Shown: positions 37,600 to 48,651, counted from the stretch's first letter. The stretch: DNA of 64,000 bases from Panaeolus papilionaceus (GCA_015501605.1 JADNRZ010000044.1:96448-160447); one strand, 5' to 3'. Made by a program: numbers and translations. The notes: generated by a model not told the origin, from the letters alone.

Positions 37600-40000
37600 T
37601 AATGGTCAGAATAGGGATACACAGTGAAATGAGTTCGAATTCTGGGGGGTTCACGAAGGTTGGACCTTAGTGTTGGTGGTTGAGAGGACAGTGTCCCACT
37701 GATGACGTGGTCTTCATAAATATCCAGGTTCAGCACCTGGAAGATCGATATCTCGTGAGAGACTGATGCACTAATCTGAACTGTTAGTAGCTACTACTAA
37801 TGAGAAGGTCAATCATATGGCCACCGTCCGACATACTCTGTCAACTATGCGAGGCCATGTAGTGGGGAACCAACCACAGTAGATTCGAAGAGCGAGGAGG
37901 TTTTGAGCAGCCGGAGTGGATATCAGCATGTTCGGCTGTAAGGCAACTGCGTCAATTTAGTTACCTAAAGCTGGATCGTGAACCACGGCTGTGTCTACGC
38001 CCAGTCACCTTTAGAGTACATAAGGAGAGCTCTCATAAAGTCGTTTTAATCAATCCAGGTGCATGAAATTCAATACTACATAATATCTACCTCAATTTGA
38101 CTAAGTCAGGAAAAACTCGACATCCTCGCCTCCAACTGGAACACCAACGCCCACTCTCCCTCTGCATCTTGTCTCGATTCCCTCACAGCTACCATTACCA
38201 CCCTCCCCACCATACTCCACACCATCACAATGTGCATCCCATCCCCCCATCGGTTTCACACTCCACATCCTGCCTTCACCTTCACCTTCACCTTGACTAT
38301 TGGTGCCATTCATACTCACATATTCAACCTCGCTGTCCGAAGAATAATGATACGATGAACACTCCCAATCTACCTCCGAAGACCCAGCATCGTTGGGTAC
38401 ACCATTACCACTACCCTCCGTCGACTGCTCATACTCGAACCACCACCGATACGTCCACCCACACTTGACACCATACACCTCCTCCTGTCCCTCTCGTTCT
38501 CCATCGCAACAGGCCACACCGAAATCAGCTCCACGTCCTCCTAACCAATCTATCTGTTGATGACGTCATCCCAATTTACCCTCCCCACGTCCAGTTAGAA
38601 ACAATCGAATTGATGTTCCCCATCCCTTCCGTTGTCACACTATGTCCATGCCCACATTCCCTCTACGGTTAACTCCCCCCCGGCCCTCTTATAACCCTCA
38701 CAATCTCAGGTACATGACTCGTACAAACCCCCCCCCCCCCCCCCCCCCCTCCTCAAAACCATCGAAATCCGGCGACGCAGGCACAGAGCGCATCCTCGAG
38801 ATGGATAGACACACAGCGGAATGAGGTAACGCTGAAGGAAGGGAAGGTGGTGTATAGGCATGATTTCGGCACGGGGTCGTGGACATGTGAGGAGAGGAGA
38901 GAAAAGCGGGTACGGAGCACAACGAGGAGGGAGTGGTAGGCGATTGGGGTTGGATTTGAGATGGTGGTGGCGGGCGTCGGGGGAGGAGGTTGATTTGGAT
39001 GTGGCCGTTTCTGATAGATGATTCGTTCTGAGGGTTATACCTGCACATTTCAGTACATATGGCGCTAAGGCAAGGAAAAAAGAGAGTGAAATCGGGGTAT
39101 ATGCACTTTCAAATCCAGGCCCAAGATGTAAGTTTGACATGTAAAGACAAAGACGGGAAAACAGTGGCAGACAAAACCACCTGGGACATCTTCTACATCC
39201 GAGAACGAGATGAGGGAGCGAAGCCCTGGGGAAAATGTAAAAATGGTCGAGAAAACAGAATGGAGAAGATCATGAGATGTAACCATAGCCGGCAAGTAAC
39301 GTGAACACTAACAAGTGACCTGAAAGTAGGAGCACAGTTGCTCAGTATTCGCGCGTCATGGACGAAAAGAGGGAAGAAACATAATAAAATGAACAAGCAA
39401 TAAAGGACAACATAACAGACCTTTGCTGCCGCCTTCACCAAATCGAAGAAGGTCAACGAACATCATCGGCCATGTTCAAAGACAACATCAAAGTTAAAAG
39501 AACTGACGTGCTGCCAGGACAAACCATGGCGCGTTGCCAATGTTAAATAAGAGAAAAAACGACATGAAAAGTCCGGAGCGAAAACGCAAACCCTTCAACT
39601 TCGAGATGAGTCGAGAAGCCTGAAACAAAGGGGAAACGAAATGAAGTATAAAGATGAAGGAATGGATGAAAGCTGGCCTGCATAACGATGAGATAAAATG
39701 CGAACTCGAGTCAACGGGTGCACCAGATAACGAAAGAGGAGGATAACGAGAAGTCAGAGAAGAGATTCTCGGCTTGCCCTGGCAAATTGAAGCACAGACA
39801 TAAAATTCAGAGGGAGAGTCATGTGAGAAAACAAAGAAAGCGCTTCAGCCCAAGACCAAACCGATACGGAGTCGAATATTGGGTCCAGTGATGAACCAAG
39901 AGTGTAGGGAACGAAAAACCACATGAAAATGACAAATGAGAAGAGGGCGGGAAGAACAGAACCTGACACGTGTCGTGATGAAAACAGCAGAGTAAGGAAC
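37600..40000. other. Unit 3 spacer with an acidic open frame of doubtful status
   Basis: A minus-strand frame at 38101-38517 encodes a Gly/Glu-rich piece (FEYEQSTEGSGNGVPNDAG, EVDWECSSYHYSSDSEVEY) ending EDVEFFLT. Its counterparts in units 2 and 4 are broken, so it may be the last exon of a decayed gene. No other coding signal is seen. Confidence 0.4.
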
Positions 40001-40039
40001 GCAACGCCCCAAGTCCACCGCAGATCGGGCAGAGCTGAG

Positions 40040-40423
40040 CTATTGCAGAATGGGACATAGCTCGATGTAGATGTAATGCAGTGAATTGGGACGAGATGCT
40101 ACGCCCAAGCCCACGTCAAGAGAGGGTGAGAATGGGGCGCGAGTGCATGAATAAAATTGGAAAGGCGGTGGAAAAATAAATGTGGGTGCTGAGGGCGATG
40201 TGAGACGGCTGAGCTTGTTCCAACTGAACCCGACCGAAATGAAGACACCAACGAACCGGCCTCCCTCTCCCAGTCGTTTAGCTGTCGTGTGACCATCCCT
40301 CAACCAAGTCCCTAATGCCACTTTCGTGTGTTGTTGTGATGAAGGAGGAGGATTTTCCATTGGTGGGTGAGTGGGACAGTGAGTGAAGACAAGTCGTTTT
40401 AGTTGTTCGTAAAAAACCGACAA
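40040..40423 (-). pseudogene. F-box/LRR-like pseudogene, unit 3, middle deleted
   Basis: It matches the unit 1 copy (WNKLSRLTSPSAPTFIF, SLHYIYIELCPIL) with the same loss of the leucine-rich middle. TCACGTGAGCGC is at 40454-40465. Units 1 and 3 sharing one deletion suggests they descend from the same deleted ancestor. Confidence 0.48.
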
Positions 40424-40453
40424 CGTTATTGAACGCGAATCAACTGATTTGTG

Positions 40454-40465
40454 TCACGTGAGCGC
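40454..40465. promoter_or_regulatory. CACGTGAGCGC promoter motif, unit 3
   Basis: TCACGTGAGCGC followed by ACCAGCATACGCTCGCG, identical over this stretch to unit 1. Confidence 0.5.
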
Positions 40466-41194
40466 ACCAGCATACGCTCGCGATTTCCTCGAGCCCACTC
40501 TTGGGCCACTCTCTAGTTTAAAGCTATGGAAAACGATGGAAATACGACAAAAATAAAAGGAACGTCCAAGAGTAAGAAACGAGTGAACAACTAAGCTAAA
40601 AAATCACCCAGTATGGGCGACACTGAACGCGTGAACGCTGATATCAGGCGAAGAGAAATAAAAAGAAAATGACAGAAATTGTCGCGTGATGGGCGCATCG
40701 GCGCTCATATTCTTTGTCATGGTTTAACCTACCACTCGATATGCCAGTTAGTTCACAGATCCTTTAGTCCTAAGTGAATCAACTCCACCGCATTATGTCT
40801 GGCATGGATTATATTCGAGTCAGGACCACACTCGGCCACACGCTGTAGTATGTACACACTTGAAATCTCATTACCAAGGGTTTTGTCTATCATTCTTTTC
40901 ATCAAGTCTCATTTGGTTATCACGGTTACAGCACACAAGAATATGGGTACAGGGAGTCGGGAAATGTCATGACATTCATATCAGAAGGTTGAGATCAAGT
41001 ATTTCAATAATGAGTCGATATGACGTGGATAGAGAGACATCTGATTCAGGAGGTTACAGGAAAGACAGCACAATCGACAGAAAATGAACATAACGGTACT
41101 TCGAAGCTAAAATCAGAGGGAAAATATAACCAAAGGCCCATACATTGATCATGGAGAGGAAATGACTCGCTAAACCGCAAATGAGGAGAGCGGT

Positions 41195-42641
41195 TCAATG
41201 CTGTGACCCAAACAATTTCTTCCAGGGCTTCTTTGCGTCTTCCAAGATGCGATGACGTGTTTCTCTCAGCGTGGCTGGAGGTCCTGGTATGGTGAGGTCC
41301 AGTGCAGCTGAGTCCTCCTTGAGAAGTATTTGTGCCGATGGGCGTTCGGTGGTGATTTCGATTTCGTGACGAACGTGCTCTGCCGCTTCCTCGAAACTTG
41401 GTATGGTGAGCTCCAGTGAGTCCTCCCTGAGAAATATTTGTGGCCATGGGCGTTCCATAGCAATTTCGATTTTCTGACGAAGGCGCTGTGCCGCTTCCTC
41501 GAATCCTTTAGGAGGGTCTCCAAAGTCATTGAATTGCTTGATAAACTTGGCCAGAATTTCATTATTTTCGCGGAAGTTTCTCTTCAGAATGTTTCGCAGA
41601 TTCCTGTTGGTCTGAGCGTCTGGTTGTGCCAAATCGTCTTCGATGTTCAGCTTTGCCAAAAGGGCGTTCTCGATCCGCTCAAACAGATCTCGGTAGAGCT
41701 GGGGTGTGCGAAACTCCAGGGAGATAAAGTTTCTGTTGCCGACCCATACGATGCCTGTATCCAAGATCTGCAACGCAGACAACAGAGTGTTTGTAAATTT
41801 CGCCATCTTAGCACCCTCATCATTGATGAAGTCCTAGTTCAGTACACATATCAGTCGACATTAATTGTTGGCATTCCACAAGTGATTGCATACTTTGAAG
41901 TGCTTATTGTGCAACTGTTCATAATTGGATTGCCCACGACTCAGTGCTCCTTCACTGTAAAGCGTGTCCCACATAGTCGTTACGAACGTTACGTGCCGCA
42001 GTCTTGTCCAACCCGAAGACTTGAAAAAGGTTTGCAGCATTTCCAGGGTTTTCCGCTGCGTTCCTGGTAATCTTGTTCCGTTGATGGGGACAAGATATAA
42101 GATGCTGACGAATGGTCGGCTAAGAGAACAATAATTTGACTGGTCATCGATTCATGGGTCATTCATGAGTGTCCAAAAGGCTCACTGTTCTTGTTCTAAC
42201 CAAACAAGCACCATGTCTAGAATCTCTTTCTCCGAGAAGTTGCTGTCCGAAAACCCTGGGGTGTCGACAAGAGCGATTGGATATCCATCCACCTTTGCAT
42301 TGACCACCGTAAATGCGCTGATGTGCTGAGTGTAGCCAGCAAGTTGATTGCTACTGAGTGATAGTTCTTGTGACGGGCCTGCGAGGGCTTCTAGAAACTG
42401 GTATAAACACAGCCAAGGGACATGTTACATAAACCCAGGTCACAGATGATTCACGGGATACACGACTTACACTACTTTTTCCAGCTCCAGTGGGTCCCAA
42501 GATTCTACAATTATTTCAGAGACGTACACTTGAAAGTCAAGTGGAGAAGGACACCCACAGACCCACATAACCTGTTGCACCAGTCTTGTACTCCTCAAGA
42601 GAGATTTCCCCAGTAACCTTGATGTTTTTCAGATTTTCCAT
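41195..42641 (-). CDS. P-loop GTPase array copy G with internal duplication
   Basis: Exons 42641-42559, 42504-42471, 42397-42186, 42119-41894 and 41833-41195 give 397 residues. G1 GPTGAGKSS, G3 VDTPGFSDS, G4-position FVTTMWDTLYSE. The last exon contains a tandem duplication of about 37 codons (about 41283-41505): FEEAAQRLRQKIEIAMERP and FEEAAEHVRHEIEITTERP, each followed by a Leu-Lys/Arg-Glu-Asp-Ser and LTIP segment. Copies E and F have one such segment. The exon 4 donor follows AAA rather than AAG. A transposon sits 126 bases upstream of the start codon and may affect its expression. Confidence 0.85.
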
Positions 42642-42757
42642 AATGACACACAGAGTAAATTGATTTGGCGTGATGATTAGAAAGGGGATACACAATGAAA
42701 CGAGTTCGGACTGTGAGGTTCACGAAGGTTAGCGTTGATTGTCGGAAAGATGGTGTC

Positions 42758-43851
42758 GCTCCTGCGGAGGACTTTGCTATAGCCCAGGTAATTCGACCGA
42801 CTTTCGATCGACCATCCGACAGTCGACCGAAAGTCGGTTGACTGTCAGTCTGGTATTTTTACATAAATGTGACTTTCAGGGTAGAATGTCACCTTAGTGT
42901 CGATCGACTTTCGGTCGACAGTCGGTCCACCCCCAGTTTCTCTGCCAAAATTTAACCGACAACCGACTTTTGTCTCAGAACTGTCGATCGACTTTTGGTC
43001 AGTCAATTGACCATTGACTGACACTGTCGATTGACTGTCAGTCAACTTATTTCTTCTCTCATTGTAGGTATTTCCTAATTCAGCTAAATCTGTGACATCT
43101 ATACATGTCACTGCTAATTTTTTCTATCACTGCTAGACACTATCTGTCACAGACAAGCATGTGACATGTGACAGTCATGTTAGGTCACATTTACATATAT
43201 ACATATTTTACTTGTAATACCACATCACATACTAATGTAGCTAGATCTGTGACATAGATGTGACATGTCACAAATTGAAAACTGTTCTAAGCCACAACGG
43301 ACTGCTAGTTGTCTGTGTCAATACTGGATGCTATCAGTCATGGAAGACTATGTGACATGTGACAATCATAGTTAGTCACATCCACACACATACAAACAAT
43401 TCACTTGTAATACTAGTGTCACAGCAGTGTTATACAATTTCATATTGAATCAGAGTGTGACATGTGACAAGATATATAGAGTGTCACATTTATTGTCACA
43501 AACACTATGGAAAAATAGTTTCACGCAAAAGATATATTATTACTAAGGGTGTGACACATGGTAACATACACTAGTGGAAGGTGTGACAGAAGATTGTCAC
43601 ATTTCTTGTCAGAAAAATCAAATATTCACAATAAACTGATTTGTGTCAATCGACAGTCAACCGAAAGTCGATCGACATCCAACCGACTGTCGATCGAAAG
43701 TCGATTGAAAAAACCCCAAACAGCTGTTTTTCACACCAAAATTACTTTTTGCAAAAGTTGATCTAAAGTCAACCGACAGTCGACCGAATGTCGGATGGTT
43801 GATCGACAGTCGATCGAACCACCTGGGCCAGTGCGAAGTACTGCTCCTGCG
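42758..43851. mobile_element. Non-autonomous DNA transposon with long inverted ends and 9-base target duplication
   Basis: The element itself spans 42767-43842 (1076 bases), flanked by GCTCCTGCG at 42758-42766 and 43843-43851. The ends are imperfect inverted repeats of about 75 bases: the core starting CCCAGGT at 42783 pairs with ACCTGGG ending at 43827, and continues through GTCGA-rich sequence. There is no open frame for a transposase. The unit 2 spacer has a single uninterrupted TCCTGCGACATG at the equivalent place, which shows the pre-insertion state. Long inverted ends and a 9-base duplication are typical of Mutator-like elements; hAT or KDZ derivatives normally give 8 bases. The superfamily is therefore inferred. 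Confidence 0.75.
43161..43469. repeat. Internal repeats of the non-autonomous transposon
   Basis: GTGACATGTGACA occurs at 43161-43173, 43352-43364 and 43457-43469. The first two are followed by similar stretches (AGTCAT/AATCAT, then GTCACAT and ACTTGTAATAC), giving an imperfect direct repeat of about 190 bases. The 13-mer is itself near-palindromic (TGACATGTGA), so these could be transposase binding sites. Confidence 0.6.
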
Positions 43852-46800
43852 ACATGTTCACTATTGACACATGTGGGACACGAGGCGCCAGGTTTAGCAC
43901 CTGGGAAGGTCCGGAATCTAATCTTTCGGCTGCCACTGATGAGAAGATCAATCGCGTGGCCACCATTAGACCTATTCTTCCAAGCAGGCGATTGGGAACC
44001 AACGACAACATATTCAAAAGTCAGAGGGTGTGAAGCGAGCCACAGTGGGTATTGGTCAGTGGACTGTGTAAAGCGCCTGCGCCAAGATATTGACCTCATG
44101 TTGAAGATAGATCGCGAACCACATCTGCATCTACAGCCCACCACACCCTTGCAGTACATAAGGAGATTTTGGTGGTGCAACACTCTTATGAATTTCTTAA
44201 TATTCTTTATTACCCGCACAGAACTGATTGCTTACTCTGGCCGTGCTACTGAAAATGAGCTCGCATGGAATTGTTTGATTGAGTATAGTAGCTGTTTCTT
44301 GAATGGATTCAGGACAATAAGAAATCTGAGTGTATTAAATGCGCTAAACAATAATCTTTTGAACAGGCTTAAGTCAACTAACTCGAGAAAAACTCGTCAT
44401 CTTCCGTTCCAACAGGAACTTCCGCACCCATCCTGCCCCTTCCTCTTCTATCGTTTCCGCCCCGCGCCCCTCCTCCCGCTCCGCTGCCACCATCCCCACA
44501 CTCGTCCACATCATTATAATACACATCCCACCCACCCATCAATTGCACACTTCACATCCTCCCTTCAGCTTCACCTTGACTCGAGGTACTCCCAGTCCAT
44601 CTCCGACAACCCATCATTGTCTGCATACTTTCCTCCTGGTTGCGTTGTCAACCCCCCGCTCACACTCGTACTGCCCGTTGTACACCACGTCGTCATCCAC
44701 CTGCACCCACACCCATATTCGATGTCGTACCGCCTACGGTATATGGTATAAAACCAAACAAATAATGAGGAATAGTGGTAATGGGTGAAGGTAGGCGGAG
44801 GTAGTGTGTATGCGAGGGTGAAATGCACGGAGCTGGTAGGTGCTTCGATGCCTGCGGTCGGTTGGTAGTGTAACGAGTGACAAACAATAAATCTAGCGCT
44901 TCGAGCGCTTCTGAGACGAACGATACGATTTGTGGACTGATAACGAGGTCGACTGTGACCTGAAACTGACTGATACGAAGGTGAGGTGCGAGAACCTGAT
45001 TTATTTCGTAGTTTAGGTACATATTTTATACTACAAAATTGTGGATACTGTGGAATGAAAGAATGAAGAGCACAGACCAATAAAAACATGTATATTACAG
45101 AATAGAGAGGGGTTGCATAACGAAGTGGATAAATAAAATGCAGAGAAAATGAAGACAAAATTATTAGATGTATACCAACTGTGCATCCCGAACCAAGTGG
45201 TGCGTGGAATGAAGCGGGCGTTTATCTTGTTCTTGGCGCTTGTGTGAGTTATGGAGCGTTTCAGATTCGTCCGTTACCGTTGTGTAGCATTTTCCATGGG
45301 GTAAACCATGCGGAGCGCGACATCGAACACCCGACGCCATCCCCTTCCTCTCCCTCTCCCTCACTCTCACAACAGGCGACACCGATCTCAAATCCACCAT
45401 CGCCTCAACCGCCTTCCTCAGCAACCTCAGCAACTTCATCAACCGCTCGTCTCCCCCCCTCACCCGCCCTCCCACATGCGGCAACCATCTAACGCTCAAT
45501 ACGACATGTTGGAGATAGGAGAGGGAAATCAGAGTCTGGAGTGAGAGCACGTGCGTGGGCAGAGGGAGGTGCGCGTTATCGGCGTTATGAGGGTGGTGAG
45601 CATGGGGGTGAACGAACGCCTCGTCGTCGGATCGGAGTCCGGTGGGCGTCATTCCATCAAAATAGCCGCCGAAGACGTTGAGCATGTGCTAACGAGGTAA
45701 TCCCAATTCACGCTCCCCACGTCCATTTTCAAAACAGTCCCATTATAAGTTAATGAAGCTTAGATGAATACTAGTACCCCTTCCCGGCTGGCTATATGCG
45801 CTCCCCATTCTATGCCCATGTACGCCGTTGATCATCCCACCTTGCCTACATCCCCAATACAAATAACTCCTCACCAACGATCTCAGGAACATGACTTGTA
45901 TGAAACCTGCCCAACCTCCCCGCTCCTCTCACTTGGTCAAGCCTTCCATCGAAATCTGGTGATGCAGGCACCGAAAACATATCGTTGAAGTGGATCGAAG
46001 TACGGGGGAATCAGATGAGTGCAGAGGTGAAAAGCGGAAATGGAGAGTAACGACGAGGGAGTGGTAGCTGAGTTAAGTTGTGTTGCCACACTGTCTGCGT
46101 TGGGATACGTATAACGGTTGGAACGGAGTAGGGTTTGCAATGGTGGTGGGGTACGTCGGGTGTGGAGGCTCGTTTGGGTAGGCCCGTCCGTGATCTAGGG
46201 TTCGTTTTTGAGGATTGTACGTGTCGAACTCTGCAAACATAAATGTGCTAGCGATACGCCTCGAATACCGAAAGGGATGGTGGCGAAATGAAATGGAAAT
46301 GAAAAAGAGGAATATATGCGCCTTCAAGCAGGTTGTCAACCGTCGTAAAATTGCAGACATAACAAAAAAGGAAGCGAGAAGTGACTCACGGAACGACGCC
46401 TCCCAAGGCACAAGGTAAAGGCTATCCATGGCTCATGAAACCCACGGAAGCGAGCTCACACAAAGCGAAGCAAAGGAGTGAAGCGCATCGTAATGGAAAG
46501 TGCGTGCCTATCATGACATACTCATCTAGGTCTGCAAAATAGATGTGGAAATAGAAAGGTGACCAAATGTGTCTCTTGATAAGCGATCAGGGTACAAGAG
46601 CTTAGAACAAAACATCAGAGTCATGGTATGATGCAACATCCAACTGCTAGAGGCGCTTTGCATCCATCAGAAGACGAAAATCATGGTGAACGAATGCTAG
46701 AAAGGGACAACAACAAAACATGTACCCCTCATCCACAAGGCCAGTCAAGAGGGGCAGGAAGCCAAGGCGAATACGGAATGGAACAGAATAAGAATGCGAA

Positions 46801-47484
46801 GTCAGAGAGATCCACGCGTGCCCTCATGTGCTCGAACGCTAACAAAGAAAAACCATTCCCAAAGGGAGGCACGAACAATTCCAACCCAGGGCAGCTAAAT
46901 GAAAGGGAGTGCCAACGTGAACGACATGGCGAAGAAAAAGGTATGATTGTGAGTCCCAGTTCGCGATCACAAATCCCACTGATTTGAGAGAAAGAGTTCT
47001 GAACAAAGAGAACGGAATAAATGAACGGCGGCATGATAGATCCAGAACGAATATATGAATTCCACAAACTCGAGTCGAGCCAGGAGGTAGCGGAGAACGC
47101 GGTCACAAGGTATGAAGAAAAAATACAAAATAATAGTAGGACAAAGAGACTCAGCGTGTCCTGAGTAAGCCATGAGATAAAAATGCGAACTCGCACCGCC
47201 AGATCCACTAACAACGAGAACTGAAGACCTCAGCCCTCCATCGCACAAACCATGTGACGGAGAAGGGGAAAAGCGAAAGTTGTCATCGTGAGCGGTAGCG
47301 TTACGGTCGTCAGAACGAGATGAAACCGTGGACTGCTCAACTTGAACTTCAAGAAGAGTCAAGGAAGGCATAAACAGACAAAGGTTGAGCGGAATGACGT
47401 ATGAGGCCCCAACAAACAGCAAAACACGATGAGAACGCGAAGCATACAATAAAAGAAAAATCCAAAATCCAATCTCGAAAAGAA
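43852..47484. other. Unit 4 spacer without a recognisable gene
   Basis: It contains the shared upstream block (GTGTAAAGCGCCTGCGCC at about 44067), the CTCAGGAACATGACTTGTA block at about 45883, and a purine-rich block at 46.2-47.4 kb. A 318-codon frame beginning inside the transposon end was judged spurious. Confidence 0.5.
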
Positions 47485-47990
47485 GTAAATCACGCACTAC
47501 TCCTTCCCATATCAAAACTCACTATCTCCACCCTTCCCAATATCTCTCTCACATACCTCCCTCTCCACATATCGCCTAGATCGAGAGACGTGCCACGTTG
47601 GCTGGACCTTAGACTGTACATGCTGATCAACACTTGCTCGTCTTGCAATGCTTGCTGATCCAGGACGCGTCACATTGAAACCCAGGATACTCGAATATGT
47701 GCACAGTCATGAAGAGGTCGCGAATTGCGGTGTGTCTGAATGAATGAATGAATGAGGAGGGAGCGGGTTCTCATGCTGTGCATCGTTGTTTGTGATGGCG
47801 GGGGAGAGAACAGACGGGGCTGTTTCATTGCGGATTTCACGAGTGTGTAAGTGTAGAGATGAGTGGAGGGGTTCTGTAAAGAGAAACCGTGTGAGTGAGT
47901 ATTCATGCTAGAAGCTGATGAAAGCTAGGATGGAATAGGAGATGAGATGTACACTGGAAATAACCGACCACATCTGAACTGTTCGTCAGT
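47485..47990 (-). pseudogene. F-box/LRR-like pseudogene, unit 4, different deletion
   Basis: The C-terminal piece (LDLGDMWRGRYVREILGRVE, about 47600-47490) is joined directly to the N-terminal block matching 35160-35470. About 800 bases present in unit 2 are missing. A fourfold ATGA run at about 47738-47753 lies close to the junction. Confidence 0.5.
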
Positions 47991-48190
47991 CTCTCCTAGT
48001 ATGGCAAGCCATCTGCACTTTTATTATTTTGGGGTTTTTCATACACACATCCAGGTCAATAGTCGAAACCTTGTAGATACAAATATAAAACTCACATTTG
48101 ATGTTAGTGACACACAAATTTCGATATTTTGAGTGTGTGTCACACAGATTTGTGCATTTTTCTGTGTGTGGCACACAGATTGAGGTCTTC

Positions 48191-48269
48191 GAGCTCGAAT
48201 TTGCGACGCACATCCGGGCGTATTGCCTAATAAGGTAATACGTCCAGATGTGTGTCGAAAAATGAGCTC
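48191..48269. repeat. Imperfect palindrome, foldback element
   Basis: Arms of about 38 bases run from GAGCTC at 48191 and end at GAGCTC at 48269. The best-matched inner part is CGTATTGCCT against AAGGTAATACG around a centre at about 48230. Flanking sequence is rich in GTGTGTGTCACACAGA-like motifs, themselves partly self-complementary. It may be the relic of a miniature inverted-repeat element. Confidence 0.6.
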
Positions 48270-48651
48270 GTCGACTTCAGTTGCACACACAAATCCAACG
48301 AGCTGAATTTCAGTGGCATACATCGAGAATCAGCCATAGAGGCTAGATTTCTTAATCAAGACTGTCTGTAGCCAGTCTCCCCTCATCTATCATAGCTGCC
48401 CATGGGCAGTACTGTCCGTGAACAGTGGGACCTCAGATATAACCGGATGGGATATAAACAAAAGCAAATATAGCTGATTTAGAGGGCGGGATGGGTATAT
48501 GGCTATTTTACAGGGATTGGGGTCGGGAATGGGGCGGGGGAGGGTACAATGATGTTCTATACATATAATAATATTATTCTAGGGTGTTTGCCCCGCCCTA
48601 CGGGGGCGGGAAGGGCTGGATGCAGGCGGGGGATGTTGGATGTTGTTCAAT

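Larger units (their letters stand above)
36205..41194 (-). repeat. Segmental duplication unit 3 (GTPase F plus spacer)
   Basis: Same block order. It includes an uninterrupted run of 22 C at 38728-38749 inside the CTCAGGTACATGACTCGTA block, and a minus-strand acidic Gly/Glu-rich open frame at 38101-38517 whose counterpart in unit 4 lies near 44571-44760. The broken F-box/LRR-like gene is at 40040-40423. Confidence 0.75.
41195..47998 (-). repeat. Segmental duplication unit 4 (GTPase G plus spacer)
   Basis: Same block order, lengthened by the transposon at 42767-43842. Similarity to the end of unit 2 (TTCGTCAGTCTCT) stops at about 47998, which marks the right border of the duplicated region and the start of the transposon nest. 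Confidence 0.7.

Noticed and set aside
38728..38749. Run of 22 C
   Set aside because: A homopolymer at a place where other units have short C runs; probably slippage and uncertain in length.
43795..44751. 318-codon plus-strand open frame
   Set aside because: It begins inside the inverted end of the transposon and runs through duplicated spacer. The equivalent positions of units 2 and 3 are full of stops and no domain is recognisable.
18624..48000. Regularly spaced repeats considered as a CRISPR-like or satellite array
   Set aside because: Units are 5-7 kb with coding genes; there are no short direct repeats with unique spacers, and this is a eukaryotic genome.
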